Part shown: piece after piece, positions 43,219-50,170 of the stretch
How the letters are laid out: the number at the start of each line of letters is the position of its first letter
Numbering within the stretch: the first letter of the stretch is position 1
Source of the DNA: Paenibacillus sp. 1011MAR3C5
GTDB lineage: Bacteria > Bacillota > Bacilli > Paenibacillales > Paenibacillaceae
Assembly: GCF_003591485.1 (NCBI RefSeq)
Contig: NZ_QZCF01000010.1
Location: forward strand, 62,001-126,000
DNA: 64,000 nt
Direction of reading: 5' to 3'
Notes under the pieces: generated by a model
What the model was told of the DNA's origin: nothing
Seen by the model: only the letters and a program-made list of their open reading frames with translations
Databases searched by the model: none
Program-made: the position numbers and the translations under genes

Positions 43219-43497
43219 TTATGCCCGCTTTTCTTTACGCCTGTACTTCCGCTTGGGGTAGATGCTCTTGTAGATGGCGATCGTATGCAAAGCGTTCTTG
43301 TCGCATGAGACCAATGATCCATTCCCGTCCACGACGATGAGAGATCGGGTAACCTTGTTCCGGTATCGATATCCTTCCGCCCCATCACCTTCATACTGCA
43401 AGTATCCCATTAGTGCGCTAGCCTCGGCTGGATGCGCCTTTTCCAGAAACAGCTCAATCGGAGCGCGCGGCCCCGCATTCCCTTCCTGTATGCCCAT
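43219..43497 (-). CDS. Small hypothetical protein behind a terminator-like leader
   Basis: A 92-residue protein of unknown family. It starts MGIQEGNAGPRAPIELFLEKA and ends in a basic tail (YPKRKYRRKEKRA). The middle reads TRSLIVVDGNGSLVSCDKNA, which looks like a real beta-hairpin. ATG 43497 has GGAGG 8 nt upstream, a strong initiation signal, and this is the main reason to call it. An intrinsic terminator structure stands only 27 nt before the start on the same strand (43524-43566), so expression may be conditional. The 150 nt to its 3' side holds no gene. Confidence 0.6.
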   Translation of the reverse strand: MGIQEGNAGPRAPIELFLEKAHPAEASALMGYLQYEGDGAEGYRYRNKVTRSLIVVDGNGSLVSCDKNALHTIAIYKSIYPKRKYRRKEKRA

Positions 43498-43523
43498 CAA
43501 CTGCACCTCCGATTAAATTAAAA

Positions 43524-43566
43524 AAGCACCGCGACTAACAGAACCAAGTTCTGATGTCACGGTGCT
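43524..43566 (-). terminator. Terminator-like leader directly before the 92-residue ORF
   Basis: On the minus strand: AAGCACCG, then GAC, CAGAAC, loop TTG, GTTCTG, GTC, CGGTGCTT, followed by a run of T. All arms pair in order. The next gene upstream on this strand is divergent, so there is no obvious transcript for this to end other than one made for the small ORF. A possible promoter (TTGCGG, 17 bp, TACATT) lies at about 43585-43613. Confidence 0.65.
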
Positions 43567-43745
43567 TCCGCGTTCAATTCGTTACACCTAATGTAACATG
43601 ATTCCAAATGACCCGCAACCGCTCTGTCTTTCCTATTTAAAATGATTGTAAATGCTTCATGTTCTAAAGGATCGGATATTCCGGCGGCGAATCCGAAAGA
43701 AGGCGTCTCTGATTGCCCTATCTTAAATGAATGAAGGTGCTTCAC

Positions 43746-45356
43746 ATGTCCGGCTCTATAACGACAACCATTACCATTATATCAACAAGCGATATCCACG
43801 GCTTCCGGTGTCCGCCAGAGCAGTCGCCTTCGCTCTCCGACTGGAAGCGCATGTCCGCAATGACCGACCTGATCTTGGGCAAGAAGCGGCAGCACGGAAG
43901 CTCGCTGCTATGGATAGACAATGGCGATCTGTATCAAGGCTCGCCGTTATCCGATTATTATATGAAGCGTATCCGTGATCATGGAGCTGTGAGCCATCCC
44001 ATGACGGGATGGCTAGCGGCGGCAGGCTGCGATGCTTTTGTACCCGGCAATCATGAATTCAATTACGGCAAAGAGACCATTCGACTTATTTCCGCCAGCG
44101 CGCCTTGTCCATGGCTTTGTGCGAATATCGTGGATTGTGAGACGCTCGAGCCTTTCTTCGGAGCGCCTTATCGGATCTGGACGAACGAAGCGGGAGTCAG
44201 AGTGGCGGTACTCGGACTAACGACCGCCTATATTCCTCATTGGGAGCTCCCCGCCCATATTGAAGGACTGACCTTCCTGCCCGCGCTGGAAGCCGCCCGC
44301 AGATGGGTGCCTTATCTTCGCGCGCAGCATTCAGCCGATGTCGTAATCGTCTCCTATCACGGCGGATTCGAAAGCGACCCCGCTACTGGCGAGCCGACTG
44401 AAGTCTGGACGGGCGAAAATGAAGGCTTCCGACTATGCACCGAGGTCGAAGGCATCGATGTGCTGTTGACCGGCCACCAGCATCGCCGCATAGAGAGTCA
44501 AACCATTGGCGGCACCGCTATTGTCCAGCCCGGCGTATATGGCACCCATCTGGGAGAAGTGCGGCTGACTCTTGCCCAGTCAGGCGATGGCCGCTGGGTG
44601 CTTCAAGAGGCAACAACACAGCTCATTCCGGTAACGGTGCCGGACGACTGCGAGCAGCCCGATTGGCTTGCGTCTAGTCTCATGGAGCTTAACCGCTGGA
44701 TGGATGAGCCTCTTGGACGTATGGCACACGATCTGCTTATCAAGAATGCGCATGAAGCGAGACTTCGCAAGCATCCTTTCGTCCAGTGGCTGAATACCGT
44801 CCAAATGGAAGCTGCCGGAACACGTGTCGCGCTCACCGCGCTAATGGACAATCACGCACCCGGCTTCGGCACAGTCGTGACGATACGCGATATAGCAGCC
44901 AATTACCCCTACCCCAACACGTTAACAGTACGCAGGCTTAGCGGTCATCAGGTAAAGCTGGCTTTGGAGCATTCGGCCCGATATTTTGAGCTGGATGAGA
45001 ATGGCGCTATAATCGTGCATTCCTCCTTCCTAGATCCGAAGCCGCAGCCGTTCCATTACGATATGTGGGATGGAATTGACTATACGCTGGACATTTCGCG
45101 CCCTCCGGGTGAGCGGGTGACGCGTCTTCTGTATGACGGCGCACCGCTGGCTATGGATCAGGAGCTGGAAGTAGCGATGAACCACTATCGTGCAAGCGGC
45201 AGCGGCGGCTATGAGATGATGCTTGACGCGCCCATGGTGAGACAGCATACAACGGAAATCACTGAGCTTATGGCCAATGCCCTCGCAGCCAAGGATGTCT
45301 GGCATGTGGTGCTGAATCCGAATTGGCATGTAACCGGCGGCCGGATTTCCCAGTGA
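43746..45356 (+). CDS. Cytosolic UshA/5'-nucleotidase-like metallophosphoesterase (YunD-like)
   Basis: A 536-residue bifunctional metallophosphatase/5'-nucleotidase without signal peptide, so cytoplasmic, resembling B. subtilis YunD. Metal motifs appear as ISTSDIHGF, DNGDLYQGSP, GNHEFNYG, VSYHGG and LTGHQHRRI. The C-terminal nucleotidase domain has TALMDNHAPGFG where secreted forms have TNGGGIR. ATG 43746 follows AAGGTG at proper spacing; the ATG at 43731 has none. Likely substrates are nucleotides or UDP-sugars. Not in an operon. Confidence 0.88.
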   Translation: MSGSITTTITIISTSDIHGFRCPPEQSPSLSDWKRMSAMTDLILGKKRQHGSSLLWIDNGDLYQGSPLSDYYMKRIRDHGAVSHPMTGWLAAAGCDAFVPGNHEFNYGKETIRLISASAPCPWLCANIVDCETLEPFFGAPYRIWTNEAGVRVAVLGLTTAYIPHWELPAHIEGLTFLPALEAARRWVPYLRAQHSADVVIVSYHGGFESDPATGEPTEVWTGENEGFRLCTEVEGIDVLLTGHQHRRIESQTIGGTAIVQPGVYGTHLGEVRLTLAQSGDGRWVLQEATTQLIPVTVPDDCEQPDWLASSLMELNRWMDEPLGRMAHDLLIKNAHEARLRKHPFVQWLNTVQMEAAGTRVALTALMDNHAPGFGTVVTIRDIAANYPYPNTLTVRRLSGHQVKLALEHSARYFELDENGAIIVHSSFLDPKPQPFHYDMWDGIDYTLDISRPPGERVTRLLYDGAPLAMDQELEVAMNHYRASGSGGYEMMLDAPMVRQHTTEITELMANALAAKDVWHVVLNPNWHVTGGRISQ

Positions 45357-45436
45357 ACCATGAGCTTGCCTGTAGGCTGCCTTGACGCATCATCAGAGCT
45401 CTCGACGGTTGATAACGATGTGTTCTCCACTCAAAA

Positions 45437-45475
45437 AAAGACTCCAGTCCCGCTGATGCAGCGCGGCTGGAGTCT
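45437..45475 (-). terminator. Terminator of doxX, convergent with the nucleotidase
   Basis: AGACTCCAG / CTGGAGTCT with an extended imperfect loop stem. On the minus strand a run of seven T follows. Confidence 0.8.
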
Positions 45476-45513
45476 GAGTGTATATGCAATGGACCTATTT
45501 ATAATAGCTTACC

Positions 45514-45885
45514 TCAGAACGGTGCAATCCACAGTCTCCCTGCCACGATGAACAATGCGAGCAGCAACAGTACAACGTTCATAATCAGAGCTTGGTTTTC
45601 TTTGCGTTTTACATGAAACACAATCGCAAGCACCATAATGATGGCAATGCCTAGCGCTGCAATCGGCGTAAGAATGGCCGCAATGCCAAGCGCGCCCGGC
45701 AGAATAAGCCCCAAGCCTCCCAAGAGCTCCGAAACGCCGATAAAACGAACATATCCATCCGAATACTCTTTCGTCCATGGAAGCTTTCCCCTCGACTTCT
45801 CGTTGATTGTCGATTTCATGAAGCCCGCCATCAGGAACATAAGTCCGAGAAAAATTTGAACAGCCCACAATGCGATGTTCATCAT
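45514..45885 (-). CDS. DoxX-family membrane protein
   Basis: A 123-residue DoxX-like protein with four hydrophobic segments (WAVQIFLGLMFLMAGFMK, VRFIGVSELLGGLGLIL, and two C-terminal ones). In B. subtilis the related CatD and MhqP are induced by quinones and diamide under MarR/DUF24 sensors. Here the gene is divergent from an HxlR-type regulator with a promoter and a TTAC-N5-GTAA palindrome between them, which strongly suggests the same logic. AAAGG lies 8 nt before ATG 45885. Confidence 0.85.
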   Translation of the reverse strand: MMNIALWAVQIFLGLMFLMAGFMKSTINEKSRGKLPWTKEYSDGYVRFIGVSELLGGLGLILPGALGIAAILTPIAALGIAIIMVLAIVFHVKRKENQALIMNVVLLLLALFIVAGRLWIAPF

Positions 45886-45918
45886 TCATCCTACCTTTCA
45901 TTACCTATAATTATTAAC

Positions 45919-45931
45919 TTACTTATTGTAA
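45919..45931. promoter_or_regulatory. YodB/CatR-like operator candidate
   Basis: TTAC-TTATT-GTAA palindrome just downstream of the doxX -10 element. It resembles the TTACT-type palindromes bound by DUF24 quinone sensors. Confidence 0.5.
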
Positions 45932-45934
45932 CTT

Positions 45935-45963
45935 AGTTTAGTATAGTAATCTTTTATCGTCAA
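45935..45963 (-). promoter_or_regulatory. Promoter of doxX
   Basis: Minus strand TTGACG (45958-45963), 17-bp spacer, TAAACT (45935-45940). Confidence 0.6.
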
Positions 45964-46063
45964 TTCTTTTTTATCTGTCTGCATAAGCGTGTATACACTG
46001 TCTGTTAGGCGACTTTCATTCTGGAGCCTCCTGCATTCCAGCATCTGCGTTCAGACCCTCGCA

Positions 46064-46092
46064 TTGTCCCTTTTGCGTGCTGGTACTATAAT
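46064..46092 (+). promoter_or_regulatory. Promoter of the HxlR regulator
   Basis: TTGTCC (46064-46069), 17-bp spacer, TATAAT (46087-46092), 25 nt before the start codon. Confidence 0.7.
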
Positions 46093-46117
46093 AGAAGTAC
46101 AGAAAGGGTGTTCATGT

Positions 46118-46459
46118 ATGGAGCAGAAGCAGCTTTGCACACGATTCGAGAAAGCCGTCGAACTATTAAGCAAACGATGGGTCGCATTCATCATTTTCCG
46201 GCTGTTGTCCGGTCCCCAGCGTTTTTCCGATATTGATCACAGTCTGCCTAATCTAAGCGGCAAGGTTCTGTCAGACCGGCTGAAGGAGCTGGAAGCAGAA
46301 GGGTTGATTCGCCGTGATGTTTATCCGGAGATGCCTGTCCGTATCGAATATTCGCTAACAGAGAAAGGCCAAGCATTATCCCCATTATTCACAGATATTG
46401 CTGGCTGGGCGGAACAATGGATTGATCCCGCTGTCCCCTCGACAGACACCAAGCCATAA
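46118..46459 (+). CDS. HxlR/DUF24-family redox regulator
   Basis: A 113-residue winged-helix regulator. It begins MEQKQLCTRFEKAVELLSKRW, with C7 at the position of the redox-sensing cysteine of YodB/CatR/HypR. The DNA-binding part reads RFSDIDHSLPNLSGKVLSDRLKELEAEGLIRRDVY. The ATG at 46118 follows AAAGGG; the track's 43 extra residues span the promoter and are not coding. It probably represses the divergent doxX gene until thiol-reactive quinones or diamide modify C7. Confidence 0.9.
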   Translation: MEQKQLCTRFEKAVELLSKRWVAFIIFRLLSGPQRFSDIDHSLPNLSGKVLSDRLKELEAEGLIRRDVYPEMPVRIEYSLTEKGQALSPLFTDIAGWAEQWIDPAVPSTDTKP

Positions 46460-46461
46460 GG

Positions 46462-46495
46462 AAAGGGCGGCAGAGCTTGCTCCGTCGCCTTTCTT
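46462..46495 (+). terminator. Terminator of the HxlR gene
   Basis: AAAGGGCGGC... pairs with ...GTCGCCTTT around a short stem-loop, followed by CTTT. Between here and 46653 I see no gene. Confidence 0.55.
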
Positions 46496-46653
46496 TATGG
46501 CTTGGTTTCTTAATCGCATGAATCGTTTGAGGCATTAATCTTAATCCTTGCCCCCGCTCTAATCCTGTGCCGAGTAAGTCCTTTGTCAAGTCGATGACAC
46601 TACGGGTGGCTTGATTATAATTAAACTCTACTGACAATTGTATCGTCCCCCGG

Positions 46654-46683
46654 TTGCATCTGGATTTGCGATTATGCTACACT
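46654..46683 (+). promoter_or_regulatory. Promoter of the hflX leader transcript
   Basis: TTGCAT (46654-46659), 18-bp spacer, TACACT (46678-46683) preceded by TG as an extended -10. Transcription would begin near 46690, about 22 nt before the uORF and 380 nt before hflX. Confidence 0.55.
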
Positions 46684-46711
46684 TGGTTCATTCCAAGGAA
46701 TGGAGGGTTAC

Positions 46712-46753
46712 ATGGTGATAGATTACATCCGAGTTAGGTCTTTGCGCGGCTAA
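46712..46753 (+). CDS. 13-residue leader peptide (uORF) of hflX
   Basis: A short frame MVIDYIRVRSLRG, too short for normal ORF calling. GGAGGG stands 4-5 nt upstream, so it has a real initiation signal. It contains R-V-R (residues 7-9), a plus-X-plus motif of the kind at which macrolide-bound ribosomes stall in Erm leader peptides. It is followed by a strand that can pair with the hflX-proximal terminator. I infer it senses ribosome-targeting antibiotics or slow translation; stalling is not shown by sequence alone. Confidence 0.6.
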   Translation: MVIDYIRVRSLRG

Positions 46754-46768
46754 TTGAATAGCGCCGAA

Positions 46769-46786
46769 GCTCTGCCTGTGCGCAGA
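46769..46786 (+). promoter_or_regulatory. Anti-antiterminator hairpin with antiterminator strand
   Basis: CTCTGC / GCAGAG stem enclosing GCCTGTG (46774-46780). That strand is exactly complementary to CACAGGC (47010-47016), the 5' arm of the terminator, so the two pairings exclude each other. The hairpin starts 15 nt after the uORF stop. Confidence 0.5.
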
Positions 46787-47007
46787 GGACTCAGGATTGG
46801 TCTGTCTACATTCATCGTAACCATCTATAGCAAGACATATGGAGCAACACTTCCCTTACATTTGGTATGCTGTGATTATCTTAATCAAGCCATGCCGTCG
46901 TATGGTCGTACGTTGCATATATGCCGGGCTATAGAAGACCATTCATTTATCCGCAATGGGGTTTTTAACTTTGTTGCCGGGTGCTGATCTCCTCTTGCGA
47001 TAATGTG

Positions 47008-47035
47008 AACACAGGCTGCCTGCCTGTGTTTTTTT
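47008..47035 (+). terminator. Intrinsic terminator/attenuator in the hflX leader
   Basis: AACACAGGC / GCCTGTGTT, 5-nt loop, then seven T, ending 33 nt before the hflX start codon and after the uORF. Its position between promoter and gene is that of an attenuator. Confidence 0.85.
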
Positions 47036-47068
47036 GATACTCTGTACAATCAATAGGAGGTTGAATAT

Positions 47069-48355
47069 ATGCAAGAATTAACAGAACAAGGGGTTCAAAA
47101 AGCTGTCGTCGTCGGCGTCCAGCTTCAGAAGGATTCGGACTTTGAATATTCCATGCTGGAGCTGCGCAATCTTGCCGCCGCTCGTTATATTGACGTCGTG
47201 GATGAATTAAATCAGAAAGCGGAGCGGGTCAATCCGTCCCACTATATCGGAACTGGCAAGATTCAAGAGCTGAAGGCGCTGCTAGCGGGACATGAGACAG
47301 AGATGGCCATATTCAATGATGAGCTCTCCCCTTCTCAGATCCGCAATCTGGAAGCCGAGCTGGAGTGCGTAGTAATGGACCGCACGATGCTCATTCTAGA
47401 CATCTTTGCAGAACGTGCCAAGACACGCGAGGCCCAGCTGCAGGTAGAAGTAGCCCGGCTGCAATATTCCTTGCCGCGACTAATCGGTCTTAGAGCCTCA
47501 CTGGGCAGACAGGGCGGCGGCGGCGGTGCCGGCTTAAGAAACAGAGGCGCCGGCGAGACCAAGCTGGAGCTTGACCGTCGTCGGATTGAGGAGCGGATTA
47601 CCGTTTTGCAGGCTGAGCTGGAGAAGCTCGTCGCTACGCGGCAGCAGCAGCGGAAGCAGCGGAAGAAAAACGATGTGCCGGTCGTCTGTCTTGTCGGCTA
47701 TACGAATACGGGCAAATCCAGCTTAATGAACGCGTTGCTGGAGACGTTTGATCCCGAGACAACGAAGCAGGTTTTTGCCAAGGATATGCTGTTTGCTACA
47801 CTTGAGACTTCAGTCAGAAGCATCGATCTGCCAGACAATAAGTCATTCCTGCTGACCGATACAGTCGGTTTCGTGAGCCAGCTCCCCCATCACTTGATCA
47901 AAGCTTTCCGCTCCACGCTTGAGGAAGTGACCGAGGCGGACTTACTCGTCCATGTGGTCGATTACGCTCATGAGGACTATGAGCAGCTCGTCAGCGTGAC
48001 GAACGAGACGCTTGATGCGTTGGGAGCGGGAGACATCCCTACTGTCTACGCTTATAACAAGTGCGACCTGACCGACCATGCTTATCCGCTGGCGAATGAA
48101 CGCAGCGTATACATGTCGGTGAAGGAGCGCGCAGGGGTTGCCGAGCTCGTAGAAGTTGTAAAAAACCACATCTTCAACGACTACGTTGTGAAGGAAGTTT
48201 TGATCCCGTACGATCAGGGGCGTCTTGTTGCGTACTTTAACGAACGCGCCAATGTCCTGGAAACCAGCTACGAAGAAGGCGGCACTCGCATGAAGCTCGA
48301 ATGCAGCCTGGCCGATTATGAGCGCCACCGGGAAGACTTCACCGAGCTGGAATAG
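47069..48355 (+). CDS. hflX: HflX ribosome-splitting GTPase
   Basis: A 428-residue GTPase that binds stalled or antibiotic-blocked 70S ribosomes and splits them; some Firmicute forms (HflXr) confer macrolide-lincosamide resistance. The N-terminal HflX domain (residues 1-195) includes the glycine-rich loop LGRQGGGGGAGLRNRGAGE. The G domain shows GYTNTGKSSL (G1), DTVGFVSQLP (G3) and YNKCDL (G4). AGGAGG lies 8 nt before the ATG. The gene sits behind a leader with uORF and terminator, arguing for inducible expression. A C-terminal beta domain (about 365-428) is present. Downstream comes the 51-bp repeat array. Confidence 0.95.
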   Translation: MQELTEQGVQKAVVVGVQLQKDSDFEYSMLELRNLAAARYIDVVDELNQKAERVNPSHYIGTGKIQELKALLAGHETEMAIFNDELSPSQIRNLEAELECVVMDRTMLILDIFAERAKTREAQLQVEVARLQYSLPRLIGLRASLGRQGGGGGAGLRNRGAGETKLELDRRRIEERITVLQAELEKLVATRQQQRKQRKKNDVPVVCLVGYTNTGKSSLMNALLETFDPETTKQVFAKDMLFATLETSVRSIDLPDNKSFLLTDTVGFVSQLPHHLIKAFRSTLEEVTEADLLVHVVDYAHEDYEQLVSVTNETLDALGAGDIPTVYAYNKCDLTDHAYPLANERSVYMSVKERAGVAELVEVVKNHIFNDYVVKEVLIPYDQGRLVAYFNERANVLETSYEEGGTRMKLECSLADYERHREDFTELE

Positions 48356-48369
48356 TGAAAAGGAGCGCT

Positions 48370-49108
48370 CTGCAAGCCGAGTTTTTCGGCTTGCAGAGCC
48401 TCGCGGCACGCGGACGCACGCTCTAAGCCGAGATTCTCGGCTTAAACAGACTCGCGGCGCGCGGACACACGCTCTAAGCCGAGTTTTTCGGCTTACAGAG
48501 CCTCGCGACGCGCGGACGCACGCTCTAAGCCGAGTTTTTCGGCTTACAGAGCCTCGCGACGCGCGGACGCACGCTCTAAGCCGAGTTTTTCGGCTTGCAG
48601 CACTTCGCGGCGCACGGACGCACGCTCTAAGCCGAGTTTTTCGGCTTGCAGAGCCTTGAGGTGCACGGACGCACGCTCTAAGCCGAGTTTTTCGGCTTAC
48701 AGAGCCTCGCGGCGCACGGACGCACGCTCTAAGCCGAGTTTTTCGGCTTACAGAGCCTCGCGGCGCGCGGACGCATGCTCTAAGCCGAGTTTTTCGGCTT
48801 ACAGAGCCTCGCGATGCGCAGACGGGCGCTCTAAGCCGAGTTTTTCGGCTTGCAGCACTTCGCGATGCGCAGACGGGCGCTCTAAGCCGAGTTTTTCGGC
48901 TTGCAGCACTTCGCGATGCGCGGACGCACGCTCTAAGCCGAGTTTTTCGGCTTGCAGCACTTCGCGACGCACGGACGGGCGCTCTAAGCCGAGTTTTTCG
49001 GCTTGCAGCACTTCGCGACGCGCGGACGCACTCTCTAAGCCGATTTTCTCGGCTTACAGAGCCTCGCGGCACGCGGACGCACGCTCTAAGCCGAGATTCT
49101 CGGCTTGC
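48370..49108. repeat. Long tandem array of a 51-bp palindrome-bearing repeat (array B)
   Basis: Fourteen full units and a partial one, period exactly 51 bp, units starting at 48370, 48421, 48472 and so on to 49084. The core is TAAGCCGAGTTTTTCGGCTT, a 7-bp stem with a T-rich loop, and the remainder reads like ACAGAGCCTCGCGACGCGCGG with drift. Two sub-types alternate: ACAGAGCCTCG and GCAGCACTTCG. Because 51 is 17 codons, both strands give long false ORFs of Arg/Ser-rich peptide. The array lies between the convergent hflX and sugar permease genes. It is not CRISPR, since the inter-palindrome parts are conserved. Confidence 0.95.
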
Positions 49109-49111
49109 ACA

Positions 49112-49153
49112 AGAAATGCCCCTCCTTGCTTCTTTGCATGGAGGGGCATTTCT
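49112..49153. terminator. Bidirectional terminator at the end of array B
   Basis: AGAAATGCCCCTCC / GGAGGGGCATTTCT, 14-bp perfect stem, 14-nt loop. It ends the minus-strand sugar permease gene (stop 49178) and borders the array. Confidence 0.85.
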
Positions 49154-49177
49154 ATTTACAGTGAGGACCAAGCGCAG

Positions 49178-50170
49178 CTAATGCTTGCGTTTATAGTAAG
49201 TAATCGCCAGCGCGAGTGCGAGGACGGAGCCTTTCACGATATCCATCGCGTAATATGGCACCGACATCATGATGAGTCCGTTGGACAAGATGCCGATCAG
49301 GACAGCGCCGACAAACGTGCCGAATGCATTCGGCTTGCCTGCACCCAGCACAGAGTAACCAATAAAGGCCGCCGCTACCGCATCCATTAAATACGAGCCT
49401 CCGGCATTCACCTCGGCCGTCATCACACGCGCTGCCAGGATCGTACCGCCGATGCCTGCGAACAATGCGGATATCAGGTAGGCCAGCAACCGATACTTGC
49501 TCACCGCAATGCCAGACAGCTTGGCCGCCTCTGCGTTGCCGCCAATCATATACATATACCGGCCGTGCTTCGTATAGGTCAAGAAGATATGCACCAGCAG
49601 CACGACAACGATCATAATGATAATAATCCACGGCACTTTGCCAAGCTCCCCGAACGCCTTCGGAATGACACCTGTTGCAAAATCGCCATTGGGCATAATC
49701 ATATTTTGCGAGATGGTCGCGCCTCTGGTATACGTTAGCGCCACACCCTGGAAAATAAACATCGTAGCAAGCGTCATCAGCATATCCTGAATCTTGAAAT
49801 TAATGACTAGGAAGGCATTCACCAAGCCAACGACCAGACAGAAAAAGATCGTAATCGCCAGGCTTACGCCTACGCTTTGCCCATGCCAGACAAACAGAGA
49901 AATCACTAGCGCATTCGCAACAGAGGCGGTGGAGCCAACCGACAAGTCAAAACCTCCGACTGCAAGCGATACCGTCAAGCCGATCGCAATAATCGTTACA
50001 ATCGAGATAGAGCGCAGGATGTTGATAATATTGGCGGAGTTCAGAAAGTTGTCCGTCATCGCGCCAAAAAAGACAATCAGCAGCAATATCGTAATCAGCG
50101 TCCCGTATTTGTAGAGAAACTGGAATGCCCCGCCGCCACGGCCGGACCGGATTGCATTAGCCTTGTTCAT
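49178..50170 (-). CDS. CUT2 sugar ABC permease (RbsC-like)
   Basis: A 330-residue permease of the ribose/galactose (CUT2) class with eight to ten hydrophobic segments. Family blocks include SIVTIIAIGLTVSLAVGGFDLSVG, GNAEAAKLSGIAVSKYR and DAVAAAFIGYSVLGAGKPN. It overlaps the ATPase gene by 14 nt. Sugar specificity cannot be read from the permease. Confidence 0.92.
   Translation of the reverse strand: MNKANAIRSGRGGGAFQFLYKYGTLITILLLIVFFGAMTDNFLNSANIINILRSISIVTIIAIGLTVSLAVGGFDLSVGSTASVANALVISLFVWHGQSVGVSLAITIFFCLVVGLVNAFLVINFKIQDMLMTLATMFIFQGVALTYTRGATISQNMIMPNGDFATGVIPKAFGELGKVPWIIIIMIVVVLLVHIFLTYTKHGRYMYMIGGNAEAAKLSGIAVSKYRLLAYLISALFAGIGGTILAARVMTAEVNAGGSYLMDAVAAAFIGYSVLGAGKPNAFGTFVGAVLIGILSNGLIMMSVPYYAMDIVKGSVLALALAITYYKRKH

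Noticed and set aside
43557..43745. 62-residue minus-strand frame MKHLHSFKIGQSETP...
   Set aside because: It has a plausible composition but overlaps the 5' end of the YunD-like gene and the leader terminator, and no Shine-Dalgarno supports it.
46754..46987. 77-residue frame in the hflX leader
   Set aside because: It has no ribosome-binding site, starts right after the uORF stop and overlaps the regulatory strands. The region is better explained as leader RNA.
48370..49108. CRISPR array
   Set aside because: Period and repeat count look superficially similar, but the parts between palindromes are conserved instead of unique, and no cas genes are present.
47942..49171. 409-residue minus-strand frame and matching plus-strand frames of Arg/Ser-rich 17-residue repeats
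   Set aside because: They arise because the 51-bp repeat equals 17 codons and lacks stops. They have no Shine-Dalgarno, run into hflX antisense, and the repeat makes better sense as DNA or RNA hairpins.
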